Assembly (NCBI RefSeq): GCF_040958095.1 | Contig: NC_091171.1 | Location: 49,035,668-49,099,667, forward strand | DNA: 64,000 nucleotides | Direction of reading: 5' to 3' | Source: Procambarus clarkii | Taxonomy: Eukaryota > Arthropoda > Malacostraca > Decapoda > Cambaridae | Part shown: one piece after another, positions 45,804-57,670 of the stretch | Numbering within the stretch: the stretch's first letter is position 1 | Layout: every line of letters begins with the position of its first letter | Notes under the pieces: model-generated | What the model was told of the DNA's origin: nothing | Databases searched by the model: none | Seen by the model: only the letters and a program-made list of their open reading frames with translations | Translations under genes and position numbers: made by a program

Positions 45804-46296
45804 AGTTGGTTGGTTGGGTGGTTGGTTGGTTGGTTGGGTGGTTGGTTGGTTGGGTGGTTGGTTGGTTGGTTGGTTGGGTGGTTGGTTGGTTGGTTGGGTG
45901 GTTGGTTGGTTGGTTGGTTGGGTGGTTGGTTGGTTGGTTGGGTGGTTGGTTGGTTGGTTGGTTGGGTGGTTGGTTGGTTGGTTGGTTGGTTGGTTGGTTG
46001 GTTGGTTGGGTGGTTGGTTGGTTGGTTGGGTGGTTGGTTGGTTGGTTGGTTGGTTGGTTGGTTGGGTGGTTGGTTGGTTGGTTGGGTGGTTGGGTGGTTG
46101 GTTGGGTGGTTGGTTGGTTGGTTGGGTGGTTGGTTGGTTGGTTGGGTGGTTGGTTGGTTGGTTGGGTGGTTGGTTGGTTGGTTGGGTGGTTGGTTGGTTG
46201 GTTGGGTGGTTGGTTGGTTGGTTGGGTGGTTGGTTGGTTGGTTGGTTGGTTGGTTGGTTGGTTGGTTGGTTGGTTGGTTGGTTGGTTGGTTGGTTG
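45008..46296. repeat. (TTGG)n array with TTGGGTGG interruptions, 1.29 kb
   Basis: Tetranucleotide TTGG repeated almost without break, with GGGTGG and TTAG substitutions. TTGGGTGG steps recur every 16 bp in the right half, where TTGGTTGGTTGGGTGG is nearly regular. It yields VGWL and NQPT repeats in frames, not genes. Confidence 0.97.
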
Positions 46297-46391
46297 TGCC
46301 TCTTGTTGAGCCCTGGTGGCCTCAGCGGGTATGTTGACAATGTTGTTGTCTGGTGACGAGGCCTTTAAGTTTTTATGGCGGGCATGTTGGT

Positions 46392-48530
46392 CATGAGAGG
46401 GAGGGAGGGAAGTGATGGGGAGGGAGGGAGGGAAGTGATGGGGAGGGAGGGAGGGAAGTGATGGGGAGGGAGGGGAGGGAAGTAATGGGGGAGGAAGGAG
46501 AGGGAAGTGATGGGGGAGGAAGGAGAGGGAAGTGATGGGGGAGGGAGGGGAGGGAAGTGATGGGGAGGGAGGGAGGGAAGTGATGGGGAGGGAGGGAGGG
46601 AAGTGATGGGGAGGGAGGGGAGGGAAGTAATGGGGGAGGAAGGAGAGGGAAGTGATGGGGGAGGGAGGGGAGGGAAGTGATGGGGGAGGGAGGGAGGGAG
46701 GGAAGTGATGGGGGAGGAAGGGGAGGGGAGGGAAGTGATGGGGGAGGGAGGGAGGGAGGGAAGTGATGGGGGAGGAAGGGGAGGGGAGGGAAGTGATGGG
46801 GAGGGAGGGGAGGGAAGTGATGGGGAGGGAGGGGAGGGAAGTGATGGGGGAGGGAGGGGAGGGGAGGGAAGTGATGGGGGAGGGAGGGGAGGGGAGGGAA
46901 GTGATGGGGGAGGGAGGGGAGGGGAGGGAAGTGATGGGGGAGGGAGGGGAGGGGAGGGAAGTGATGGGGGAGGGAGGGGAGGGGAGGGAAGTGATGGGGG
47001 AGGGAGGGGAGGGAAGGGAAGTGATGGGGGAGGGAGGGGGAGGGAAGTGATTGGGGAGGAAGGGGAGGGGAGTGATGGGGGAGGGAGGGGAGGGGAGGGA
47101 AGTGATGGGGGAGGGAGGGGAGGGGAGGGAAGTGATGGGGGAGGGAGGGGAGGGAAGTGATGGGGGAGGGAGGGGAGGGGAGGGAGGGGAGGGAAGTGAT
47201 GGGGGAGGGAGGGGAAGTGATGGGGGAGGGAGGGGAGGGGAGGGAAGTGATGGGAGGGAAGTGATGGGGGAGGGAGGGGAGGGGAGGGAAGTGATGGGGG
47301 AGGGAGGGGAGGGGAGGGAAGTGATGGGGGAGGGAGGGGAGGGGAGGGAAGTGATGGGGGAGGGAGGGGAGGGGAGGGAAGTGATGGGGGAGGGAGGGGA
47401 GGGGAGGGAAGTGATGGGGGAGGGAGGGGAGGGAAGGGAAGTGATGGGGGAGGGAGGGGGAGGGAAGTGATTGGGAAGGAAGGGGAGGGGAGTGATGGGG
47501 GAGGGAGGGGAGGGGAGGGAAGTGATGGGGGAGGGAGGGGAGGGGAGGGAAGTGATGGGGGAGGGAGGGGAGGGAAGTGATGGGGGAGGGAGGGGAGGGG
47601 AGGGAGGGGAGGGAAGTGATGGGGGAGGGAGGGGAAGTGATGGGGGAGGGAGGGGAAGTGATGGGGGAGGGAGGGGAGGGGAGGGAAGTGATGGGAGGGA
47701 AGTGATGGGGGAGGGAGGGGAGGGGAGGGAAGTGATGGGGGAGGGAGGGGAGGGGAGGGAAGTGATGGGGGAGGGAGGGGAGGGGAGGGAAGTGATGGGG
47801 GAGGGAGGGGAGGGGAGGGAAGTGATGGGGGAGGGGAGGGAAGTGATGGGGGAGGGAGGGGAGGGGAGGGAAGTGATGGGGGAGGGAGGGGAGAGGAGGG
47901 AAGTGATGGGGGAGGGAGGGGAGGGGAGGGAAGTGATGGGGGAGGGAAGTGATGGGGGAGGGAGGGGAGGGGAGGGAAGTGATGGGGGAGGGAAGTGATG
48001 GGGGAGGGAGGGGAGGGGAGGGAAGTGATGGGGGAGGAAGGGAAGGGGAGGGAAGTGATGGGGGAGGGAGGGGAGGGGAGGGAAGTGATGGGGGAGGGAA
48101 GTGATGGGGGAGGGAGGGGAGGGGAGGGAAGTGATGGGGGAGGGAAGTGATGGGGGAGGGAGGGGAGGGGAGGGAAGTGATGGGGGAGGAAGGGGAGGGG
48201 AGGGAAGTGATGGGGGAGGAAGGGGAGGGGAGGGAAGTGATGGGGGAGGAAGGGGAGGGGAGGGAAGTGATGGGGGAGGAAGGGGAGGGGAGGGAAGTGA
48301 TGGGGGAGGAAGGGGAGGGGAGGGAAGTGATGGGAGAGGAAGGGGAGGGGAGGGAAGTGATGGGGGAGGAAGGGGAGGGGAGGGAAGTGATGGGGGAGGA
48401 AGGGGAGGGGAGGGAAGTGATGGGGGAGGGAGGGGAGGGGAGGGAAGTGATGGGGGAGGGAAGTGATGGGGGAGGGAGGGAGGGGAGGGGAGGGAAGTGA
48501 TGGGGGAGGAAGGGGAGGGGAGGGGGCATC
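46392..48530. repeat. purine-only minisatellite, about 30-bp unit, about 70 copies
   Basis: Unit GGGAAGTGATGGGGGAGG then GAGGGGAGG with length variants, purines apart from a single T per unit. A 420-bp internal duplication is shown by the rare GTGATTGGG at about 47048 and 47468 with matching surroundings. Confidence 0.96.
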
Positions 48531-48699
48531 ACTTGCATGGTTTAGATTAAATCGAAGGTAAAGTGTGAATTTTGCGTCATTAAAGTTGGGCCAAAAGGCA
48601 ATAACACTTGCCAGGCTCCTCCCACCAGATTTATTCATGAACCCGCTCAGATTAACTGGCTTAAATGTGCACCCTTAGCCAGCTGTGTGGACCTATCTT
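48531..48699. other. spacer
   Basis: Unique sequence, no gene recognised. Confidence 0.35.
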
Positions 48700-48838
48700 C
48701 CTCTCTCTCTCCCTCCATCCCTCTCTCCCTCTCTCCGTCCCTCTCTCCCTCTCCCTCTCTCTCTCTCTCCCTCTCTCCGTCCCTCTCTCCCTCTCTCCGT
48801 CCCTCTCTCCCTCTCTCTCTCTCTCCCTCTCCCTCTCA
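48700..48838. repeat. CT-rich low-complexity tract
   Basis: CTCTCTCCCTCTCTCCGTCC-like units, pyrimidine on the plus strand. This is opposite in polarity to the purine array just upstream. Confidence 0.9.
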
Positions 48839-49291
48839 TCACTGGAGAACTACCGGAACACTGGACGTCCAACTGGAGTATGACTCCCGCCCCCCCCCAC
48901 GGGAAGCATCACTTTAGCGTCACTGAACAAGCAAAGAGTGCCACTGAGGCACCACTGTAATACATCAAAGGCACCAATAAGACCTCACTGGAGCACCACT
49001 GGACCATTACTGGAGAGCTAGAGGTACCACTGGAATACCCCTGAAGTGCCACTGGAGTGCCAGAGAAGCATATCACACCGGGAGAGGGAGGGGGGGGGGG
49101 TGCGGGGCTGGCACCAGCTATGCACTTGGGAGTGGCGACGACTGACTCTAATCCCTTCTGTGGGTGTAGAGTGCCAGACTGTGTAGAGTGTCAGACTGTG
49201 TGTAGAGTGCCAGACTGTGTAGAGTGCCGGGTGTCCTGGGCCGCCAGGGGCCAGCACCGGACCCCGCCACACTAGAGTTCTAATGTGACTT
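48839..49291. other. unassigned, with short direct repeats
   Basis: ACCACTGGA and CACTGGAGT motifs recur at 48940-49060, and GAGTGCCAGACTGTGT recurs three times at 49168-49220. No gene is recognised. Confidence 0.4.
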
Positions 49292-49410
49292 TGTTATAAC
49301 ACACCATAACACACCACAACACACCATAACCCACCATAACACCTCATAACCCACCATATCACCTCATAACCCACCATAACCCACCATAACATACCATAAC
49401 ACACCATAAC
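49292..49410. repeat. short CACCATAAC repeat tract
   Basis: Degenerate tandem units of ACACCATAAC, about 9-10 bp. Confidence 0.85.
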
Positions 49411-49544
49411 ATATCGGGTTATATATTCCCTGAGCCTCGTGTGGTGGCGGCGGAGTTGTGTCATCACCAGTTCCTGGTAGGTGATATAATTAACAAATAC
49501 AAATGCTCCTTTATACTTTGTTAAGACTGGCAACCCGCCCTTAT

Positions 49545-49745
49545 TATTTGATATTTAGTGACACGTACATACGTACATAATGAGTTCCAGGCAGAATGTT
49601 GACCCTCTAGATAAAGCCAGTATATACTGTGCCTGAAGCCTAGTACGCACAAAGTCTCGGCCAAGATGTGGGAAAATAACCTTTAAAAACTTAGACTTAA
49701 AACTAATTGAGAGTAAAAGCATGAATTAAACTGAAGTAGAACAAA
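49545..49745 (-). mobile_element. old LINE B-like 3' tail
   Basis: The minus strand retains a diverged GGCTTCAGGCACAGTATATA block where family B has GGCTTTAGGCATTGTATGTA, plus the preceding cytosine/guanine motif and the AATTAGTTTTAAGTCTAAG segment. It is more diverged than the other copies. Confidence 0.55.
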
Positions 49746-49795
49746 AATGAGAATAAATACATGTTGAATGGAACAGCAGAAATTCCAGCAGGACA

Positions 49796-49905
49796 GCAGA
49801 TTGAAATTGAAATAAGTTTATTGAGGTAAAATACACACAAAGGGATGAGGTAGCTCAAGCTATTCTCACCCCGTTCAGTACAACGTGTTAATATATACAT
49901 AGCAG
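49796..49905 (-). mobile_element. retroposon 3' tail, second family
   Basis: Minus-strand TTTTACCTCAATAAACTTAT with upstream GGTGAGAATAGCTTGAGC resembles a LINE 3' end with polyadenylation-like AATAAA. I cannot link it to a coding part in the window. Confidence 0.45.
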
Positions 49906-50026
49906 ATAGTAATGTTAATTAAATAAACAGATGGAATACAGTTTTCTTTAAGTTTATACATGGCAGATATCAGCAGTTTTAAAAGCTAACCATTAATCAA
50001 TAATGTTTTATATCTTGAAACATTAT

Positions 50027-50028
<2 letters not shown>

Positions 50029-50112
<84 letters not shown>
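50029..50112. repeat. (AAT)n microsatellite
   Basis: About 28 perfect AAT units, immediately before the fold-back element at 50122. Confidence 0.97.
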
Positions 50113-50115
<3 letters not shown>

Positions 50116-50121
50116 TAAAAT

Positions 50122-50246
50122 CCACAGGAGCCGTAATGAGGATTCGAACCTCTGTGCTGGATATTCCCAGAGGCTCTAGTCTAGTCTACGACGTCACGAC
50201 ATGAATAAAAGCGCGCAGGTTCGAATCCTCGTCACGGCTCCTGTGG
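50122..50246. mobile_element. tRNA-like fold-back element
   Basis: Inverted arms of 30 bp (50122-50151 and 50217-50246) with two mismatches. Each arm includes AGGTTCGAATCCTC or its complement, a B-box-like motif, ending at CTGTGG. The 3' flank has TGTGATTTCTGCGTGT, similar to the flank of the related elements at 62045 and 12030. Confidence 0.8.
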
Positions 50247-51171
50247 AGTTTCTCTTCGATAAACCACGATAATGTGATTTCTGCGTGTAATAATAAATAT
50301 CATAACCTCGTAATAGCACGTTGCATTTTGACCTAAACTTTACCAAAAGCCACAAACTGGCGTACTAGAAAGTTGCAGCGGCTCGGGAAATGGACGTACA
50401 TTCTGTTCGTGGGTCCTATGGTAGGTTAGGATAAGGTCGCTTCAGTACGACAGTTTGTTGACGTTGGGGACGCCGGCGTGAGCGGGCAGACATATGGCCT
50501 CTACCCGCCCCGCCACAGTTGCCAACTGACAAGTTTTCAACACTACGACAAATTAAACTACCGCCATAATTTCACACGTAATTTAATCACCACTCAACTG
50601 GTGTCTCAGTGCAGGTGGCAACCCGTTCTCGCACTTGCTGATAGTCAATATTGGCTTATTTAATAAGTTCATATGTGACATACTAATTGATTGTAAATAT
50701 TTTAGTTTACCTTGAAAAGCTTCATAGAAAACACCGACCTCACCTAACCTTCTTAGTATGTTAAGATAAGCATCTTATTGCTTCTTAATTACAATTATTA
50801 CTTAACCTATCAACTATATAGGTTAAGTAATAATTGTAATTATTGTAAATTAACACGCTGGAGTCCAACGGCTCTCTCATATGAGCACAATGTGCTCATG
50901 ACTGCTCTATCACCAGCCATATTTATAATGGGTGACACCCATTTTCTATGGCTCACACTCCACATTAGCCATAGTATCCATACATCAACGCATTATACCT
51001 TAGTGTGGTATATCATTTGAATCTCTCCAAAGTTTCCTGGCCCTATAGTTTCGATCGTACACAACAGATCTTCCTGTAATTCACAGTTCTCCCACATGGC
51101 CTCAAGATGGTCATCTTCTCCTGAAGAGTGACGTGTGCCACAGCCTCCCTCCCACGTCACGGAGGACATGT
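50247..51171. other. unique DNA with a perfect hairpin
   Basis: No gene is recognised. A perfect 25-bp hairpin occurs at 50786-50842 (7-base loop). Confidence 0.4.
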
Positions 51172-52446
51172 AGATGCTAACGCCTGGCACAGACACTAAC
51201 GCCTGGCACAGATACTAATGCCTGGCACAGATACTAACGCCTGGCACAGATACTAACGCCTGGCACAGATACTAACGCCTGGCACAGATACTAACGCCTG
51301 GCACAGACACTAACGCCTGGCACAGATACTAACGCCTGGCACAGACACTAACGCCTGGCACAGATACTAACGCCTGGCACAGACACTAACGCCTGGCACA
51401 GATACTAACGCCTGGCACAGATACTAACGCCTGGCACAGATACTAACGCCTGGCACAGACACTAACGCCTGGCACAGATACTAACGCCTGGCACAGACAC
51501 TAACGCCTGGCACAGAGACTAACACCTGGCACAGATACTAACGCCTGGCACAGACACTAACGCCTGGCACAGATACTAACGCCTGGCACAGACACTAACG
51601 CCTGGCACAGATACTAACGCCTGGCACAGATACTAACGCCTCGCACAGATACTAACGCCTGGCACAGATACTAACGCCTGGCACAGATACTGACGCCTGG
51701 CACAGATACTAACGCCTGGCACAGATACTAACGCCTGGCACAGATACTAACGCCTGGCACAGATACTAACGCCTGGCACAGACACTAACGCCTGGCACAG
51801 ACACTAACGCCTGGCACAGATACTAACGCCTGGCACAGACACTAACGCCTGGCACAGACACTAACGCCTGGCACAGATACTAACGCCTGGCACAGACACT
51901 AACGCCTGGCACAGATACTAACGCCTGGCACAGATACTAACGTCTGGCACAGACACTAACGCCTGGCACAGATACTAACGCCTGGCACAGACACTAACGC
52001 CTGGCACAGATACTAACGCCTGGCACAGATACTAACGCCTGGCACAGATACTAACGCCTGGCACAGACACTAACGCCTGGCACAGACACTAACGCCTGGC
52101 ACAGATACTAACGCCTGGCACAGATACTAACGCCTGGCACAGATACTAACGCCTGGCACAGATACTAACGCCTGGCACAGACACTAACGCCTGGCACAGA
52201 TACTAACGCCTGGCACAGATACTAACGCCTGGCACAGATACTAACACCTGGCACAGATACTAACGCCTGGCACAGACACTAACGCCTGGCACAGATACTA
52301 ACGCCTGGCACAGACACTAACGCCTGGCACAGATACTAACGCCTGGCACAGATACTAACGCCTGGCACAGATACTAACACCTGGCACAGATACTAACGCC
52401 TGGCACAGATACTAACGCCTGGCACAGATACTAACGCCTGGCACAC
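51172..52446. repeat. 19-bp minisatellite, about 67 copies
   Basis: Unit TACTAACGCCTGGCACAGA, with CACTAACG as the common variant and rare TAACAC and CGTCTGG changes. Stops in the frames keep it from giving long open frames. Confidence 0.97.
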
Positions 52447-52754
52447 GTCTTCACTCTCACTTCCACGAAAATTTGGCACTGTAGAGCGTTGGTCAGTTCC
52501 CTTGACCAAACAAACTCACCTTTACTCCATAGATTACCACCACTGGATAAGGGCCCTCACTGATCAACTATAGTTCTCACAGTACTTGCTGGCTTAGTTG
52601 TTAAATAGTCTTTCAGGCTTTGCGCCCTGTTGTGATAATTACTTGTTGGCTTAATAGTGTGCACAAAGCCTCGCCACTGAGCTAGTCGCTTCATATATCT
52701 GCAGCAGTTCAGTTGGCTAGCACGGCTTGATCCTGTGAAGATCCAGATGCCGGT
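52447..52754. other. unassigned
   Basis: Unique sequence between arrays; nothing recognised. Confidence 0.35.
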
Positions 52755-52756
52755 TA

Positions 52757-52846
52757 GTTTAGGTTAGGCTAGGTTAGGTTAGGTTAGGTTAGGTTAGGTT
52801 AGGTTAGGTTAGGTTAGGTTAGGTTAGGTTAGGTTAGGTTAGGTTA
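52757..52846 (+). repeat. interstitial telomere repeat (TTAGG)n
   Basis: About 17 TTAGG units, nearly perfect apart from a GGCTAGG step near the left edge. It directly abuts the hairpin element at 52854. Confidence 0.92.
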
Positions 52847-52853
52847 GCATAGC

Positions 52854-53017
52854 ATGTTGACCAGACCACACACTAGAAACTGAAAGGACGACGACGTTTC
52901 GGTCCGTCCTGGACCATTCTCAAGTCGATTGTGTCAAGACAATCGACTTGAGAAAGGTCCAGGACGGACCGAAACGTCGTCGTCCCTTCAATTTCTAGTG
53001 TGTGGTCTGGTCAACAT
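52854..53017. mobile_element. hairpin element, 79-bp arms, 6-bp loop
   Basis: Arms 52854-52932 and 52939-53017 pair with three mismatches around GTCAAG. Both contain CCGAAACGTCGTCG or its complement, ACACACTAGAAA and GGTCCAGGAC. The core is shared with the (CA)n-tailed retroposon at 22863-23066. Confidence 0.92.
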
Positions 53018-53104
53018 ACTTCAGCCACGTTATTGTGACTCATCGCCTGCATTAACATAGCATATCTTAGCTTAGCTTACAAAAGAATAAAACCCCGCAT
53101 ATCT

Positions 53105-53360
53105 TGAGTCTTGAGTTATCTTGAGATGATTTCGGGGCTTTTTTTTAGTGTCCCCGCGGCCAGGTCCTCGACCAGGCCTCCACCCCCAGGAAGCAGCCCG
53201 TGACAGCTGACTAACACCCAGGTACCTATTTTACTGCTAGGTAACAGGGGCATAGGGTGAAAGAAACTCTGCCCCTTGTTTCTCGCCGGCGCCTGGGATC
53301 GAACGCAAGGCCACAGGATCACAAGTCCAGCGTGCTGTCCGCTCAGCCAACCGGCTCCCC
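53105..53360 (-). mobile_element. tRNA-derived SINE (core type), long copy
   Basis: Minus-strand tRNA-like head (about 53284-53360) has A box TGGCTGAGCGG and a B-box-like GCGTTCGATCCC. The body has GAGTTTCTTTCACCC and AAATAGGTACCTGGG, then GGGCTGCTTCCTGGGGG. A 3' extension contains GCCCCGAAATCATCTCAAGA and ends in CTTGAG repeats. Confidence 0.85.
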
Positions 53361-53694
53361 CTACCGCATGACCAAAGTGGTGACACATACTTGAAACAGA
53401 AAGCTGTCATTCCATCATTCCAGCAAGACAGGCGTGGAGGTGTCCACGCCGTCTCCTTAAGGTAACAAGAGACAATTTCGCACTGAAATTCAATCTCTTT
53501 GCTCAAGTTGCCTAACAAGAGCCAATGACATTCTCTCTGTCGTGAAAGCTTCCCGCTGGTGTCATTCACGACTCTAATTGGTCACCTTGACCTAGTTTGG
53601 GCCAGATACAAACACCTTGGTCTTGAGTTTCCAGTGAACGACCATATTGTACCTAGATTATGTCGTTAGTGTAGAGAGGCTCAGTGTTCGCAAG
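53361..53694. other. unassigned
   Basis: Unique sequence before the 28-bp array. A minus-strand open frame here has no recognisable domain. Confidence 0.35.
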
Positions 53695-56600
53695 GTTGTG
53701 GTAGTCTAGTAACTCTCTCACGGTTGTGGTAGCCTACTAACACTCTCATGGTTGTGGTAGCCTACTAACCCTCTCATGGTTGTGGTAGCCTACTAACACT
53801 CTCATGGTTGTGGTAGTCTACTAACTCTCTCACGGTTGTGGTAGCCTACTAACACTCTCATGGTTGTGGTAGCCTACTAACTCTCTCACGGTTGTGGTAG
53901 CCTACTAACACTCTCATGGTTGTGGTAGTCTACTAACTCTCTCACGGTTGTGGTAGCCTACTAACACTCTCATGGTTGTGGTAGCCTACTAACCCTCTCA
54001 TGGTTGTGGTAGCCTACTAACACTCTCATGGTTGTGGTAGCCTACTAACACTCTCATGGTTGTGGTAGCCTACTAACCCTCTCATGGTTGTGGTAGCCTA
54101 CTAACCCTCTCATGGTTGTGGTAGCCTACTAACCCTCTCAAGGTTGTGGTAGTCTACTAACACTCTCAAGGTTGTGGTAGTCTACTAACACTCTCAAGGT
54201 TGTGGTAGCCTACTAACCCTCTCAAGGTTGTGGTAGCCTACTAACACTCTCAAGGTTGTGGTAGTCTACTAACACTCTCAAGGTTGTGGTAGCCTACTAA
54301 CTCTCTCACGGTTGTGGTAGCCTACTAACACTCTCAAGGTTGTGGTAGTCTACTAACACTCTCAAGGTTGTGGTAGCCTACTAACACTCTCATGGTTGTG
54401 GTAGCCTACTAACCCTCTCAAGGTTGTGGTAGCCTACTAACCCTCTCAAGGTTGTGGTAGCCTACTAACACTCTCAAGGTTGTGGTAGCCTACTAACCCT
54501 CTCAAGGTTGTGGTAGTCTACTAACACTCTCAAGGTTGTGGTAGTCTACTAACACTCTCAAGGTTGTGGTAGCCTACTAACTCTCTCACGGTTGTGGTAG
54601 CCTACTAACACTCTCAAGGTTGTGGTAGTCTACTAACACTCTCAAGGTTGTGGTAGCCTACTAACACTCTCATGGTTGTGGTAGCCTACTAACCCTCTCA
54701 AGGTTGTGGTAGCCTACTAACCCTCTCAAGGTTGTGGTAGCCTACTAACACTCTCATGGTTGTGGTAGCCTACTAACACTCTCATGGTTGTGGTAGCCTA
54801 CTAACACTCTCAAGGTTGTGGTAGCCTACTAACACTCTCATGGTTGTGGTAGCCTACTAACCCTCTCAAGGTTGTGGTAGCCTACTAACCCTCTCAAGGT
54901 TGTGGTAGCCTACTAACTCTCTCATGGTTGTGGTAGCCTACTAACACTCTCAAGGTTGTGGTAGCCTACTAACACTCTCAAGGTTGTGGTAGTCTACTAA
55001 CCCTCTCATGGTTGTGGTAGCCTACTAACCCTCTCAAGGTTGTGGTAGTCTACTAACACTCTCAAGGTTGTGGTAGCCTACTAACCCTCTCAAGGTTGTG
55101 GTAGTCTACTAACCCTCTCATGGTTGTGGTAGCCTACTAACCCTCTCAAGGTTGTGGTAGTCTACTAACACTCTCAAGGTTGTGGTAGCCTACTAACACT
55201 CTCATGGTTGTGGTAGCCTACTAACACTCTCAAGGTTGTGGTAGCCTACTAACCCTCTCAAGGTTGTGGTAGCCTGCTAACACTCTAATGGTTGTGGTAG
55301 CCTGCTAACACTCTCAAGGTTGTGGTAGCCTACTAACACTCTCATGGTTGTGGTAGCCTACTAACTCTCTCATGGTTGTGGTAGCCTACTAACCCTCTCA
55401 AGGTTGTGGTAGTCTACTAACACTCTCAAGGTTGTGGTAGCCTACTAACCCTCTCAAGGTTGTGGTAGTCTACTAACCCTCTCATGGTTGTGGTAGTCTA
55501 CTAACACTCTCAAGGTTGTGGTAATCTACTAACACTCTAATGGTTGTGGTAGCCTACTAACACTCTCAAGGTTGTGGTAGCCTACTAACCCTCTCAAGGT
55601 TGTGGTAGCCTACTAACACTCTCAAGGTTGTGGTAGCCTGCTAACACTCTCAAGGTTGTGGTAGCCTACTAACCCTCTCAAGGTTGTGGTAGCCTACTAA
55701 CGCTCTCAAGGTTGTGGTAGCCTGCTAACACTCTCAAGGTTGTGGTAGTCTACTAACACTCTCAAGGTTGTGGTAGTCTACTAACACTCTAATGGTTGTG
55801 GTAGCCTGCTAACACTCTCAAGGTTGTGGTAGCCTACTAACACTCTCATGGTTGTGGTAGCCTACTAACTCTCTCATGGTTGTGGTAGCCTACTAACCCT
55901 CTCAAGGTTGTGGTAGTCTACTAACACTCTCAAGATTGTGGTAGCCTACTAACCCTCTCAAGGTTGTGGTAGTCTACTAACCCTCTCATGGTTGTGGTAG
56001 CCTACTAACCCTCTCAAGGTTGTGGTAGTCTACTAACACTCTCAAGGTTGTGGTAGTCTACTAACACTCTCAAGGTTGTGGTAGTCTACTAACACTCTAA
56101 TGGTTGTGGTAGCCTACTAACACTCTCAAGGTTGTGGTAGTCTACTAACACTCTCAAGGTTGTGGTAGCCTACTAACACTCTCAAGGTTGTGGTAGTCTA
56201 CTAACCCTCTCAAGGTTGTGGTAGCCTACTAACACTCTCAAGGTTGTGGTAGCCTGCTAACACTCTCAAAGTTGTGGTAGTCTACTAACCCTCTCATGGT
56301 TGTGGTAGTCTACTAACACTCTCAAGGTTGTGGTAGCCTACTAACACTCTCATGGTTGTGGTAGTCTACTAACACTCTCATGGTTGTGGTAGTCTACTAA
56401 CACTCTCAAGGTTGTGGTAGCCTAGTAACACTCTCAAGGTTGTGGTAGCCTAGTAACACTCTCAAGGTTGTGGTAGCCTACTAACTCTCTCAAGGTTGTG
56501 GTAGCCTACTAACTCTCTCAAGGTTGTGGTAGCCTGCTAACACTCTCAAGGTTGTGGTAGTCTACTAACACTCTCATGGTTGTGGTAGTCTACTAACACT

Positions 56601-57670
56601 CTCAAGGTTGTGGTAGTCTACTAACACTCTCAAGGTTGTGGTAGCCTAGTAACACTCTCAAGGTTGTGGTAGCCTAGTAACACTCTCAAGGTTGTGGTAG
56701 CCTACTAACCCTCTCAAGGTTGTGGTAGCCTACTAACTCTCTCAAGGTTGTGGTAGCCTACTAACTCTCTCAAGGTTGTGGTAGCCTACTAACACTCTCA
56801 TGGTTGTGGTAGCCTACTAACACTCTCATGGTTATGGTAGTCTACTAACACTCTCAAGGTTGTGGTAGCCTACTAACACTCTCAAGGTTGTGGTAGCCTA
56901 GTAACACTCTCAAGGTTGTGGTAGCCTACTAACTCTCTCAAGGTTGTGGTAGCCTACTAACACTCTCAAGGTTGTGGTAGCCTACTAACTCTCTCAAGGT
57001 TGTGGTAGCCTACTAACACTCTCAAGGTTGTGGTAGCCTACTAACACTCTCAAGGTTGTGGTAGTCTACTAACACTCTCAAGGTTGTGGTAGTCTACTAA
57101 CACTCTCAAGGTTGTGGTAGCCTACTAACTCTCTCAAGGTTGTGGTAGCCTGCTAACACTCTCAAGGTTGTGGTAGTCTACTGACACTCTCATGGTTGTG
57201 GTAGTCTACTAACACTCTCATGGTTGTGGTAGTCTACTAACACTCTCATGGTTGTGGTAGTCTACTAACACTCTCATGGTTGTGGTAGTCTACTAACACT
57301 CTCATGGTTGTGGTAGTCTACTAACACTCTCATGGTTGTGGTAGCCTACTAACACTCTCATGGTTGTGGTAGCCTACTAACCCCCTCAAGGTTGTGGTAG
57401 TCTACTAACACTCTCATGGTTGTGGTAGCCTACTAACACTCTCATGGTTGTGGTAGCCTACTAACCCCCTCAAGGTTGTGGTAGTCTACTAACACTCTCA
57501 TGGTTGTGGTAGCCTACTAACACTCTCATGGTTGTGGTAGTCTACTAACACTCTCATGGTTGTGGTAGTCTACTAACACTCTCATGGTTGTGGTAGTCTA
57601 CTAACACTCTCAAGGTTGTGGTAGCCTACTAACTCTCTCAAGGTTGTGGTAGCCTGCTAACACTCTCACA
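53695..57670. repeat. 28-bp minisatellite, about 140 copies
   Basis: Unit CCTACTAACACTCTCAAGG then TTGTGGTAG, with AAGG/ATGG/ACGG, CACTC/CCCTC/CTCTC and GTAGTC/GTAGCC variants. A 280-bp (10-unit) register is seen: the TCTCTCACGG variant preceded by the same neighbours at about 54301 and 54581. The array continues at 57978 beyond a retroposon insertion. Confidence 0.97.

Noticed and set aside
46365-48638. Proline-rich minus-strand frames of 715-757 codons that look like a formin or extensin
   Set aside because: Purine-only minisatellite read in reverse; neighbouring frames are equally open.
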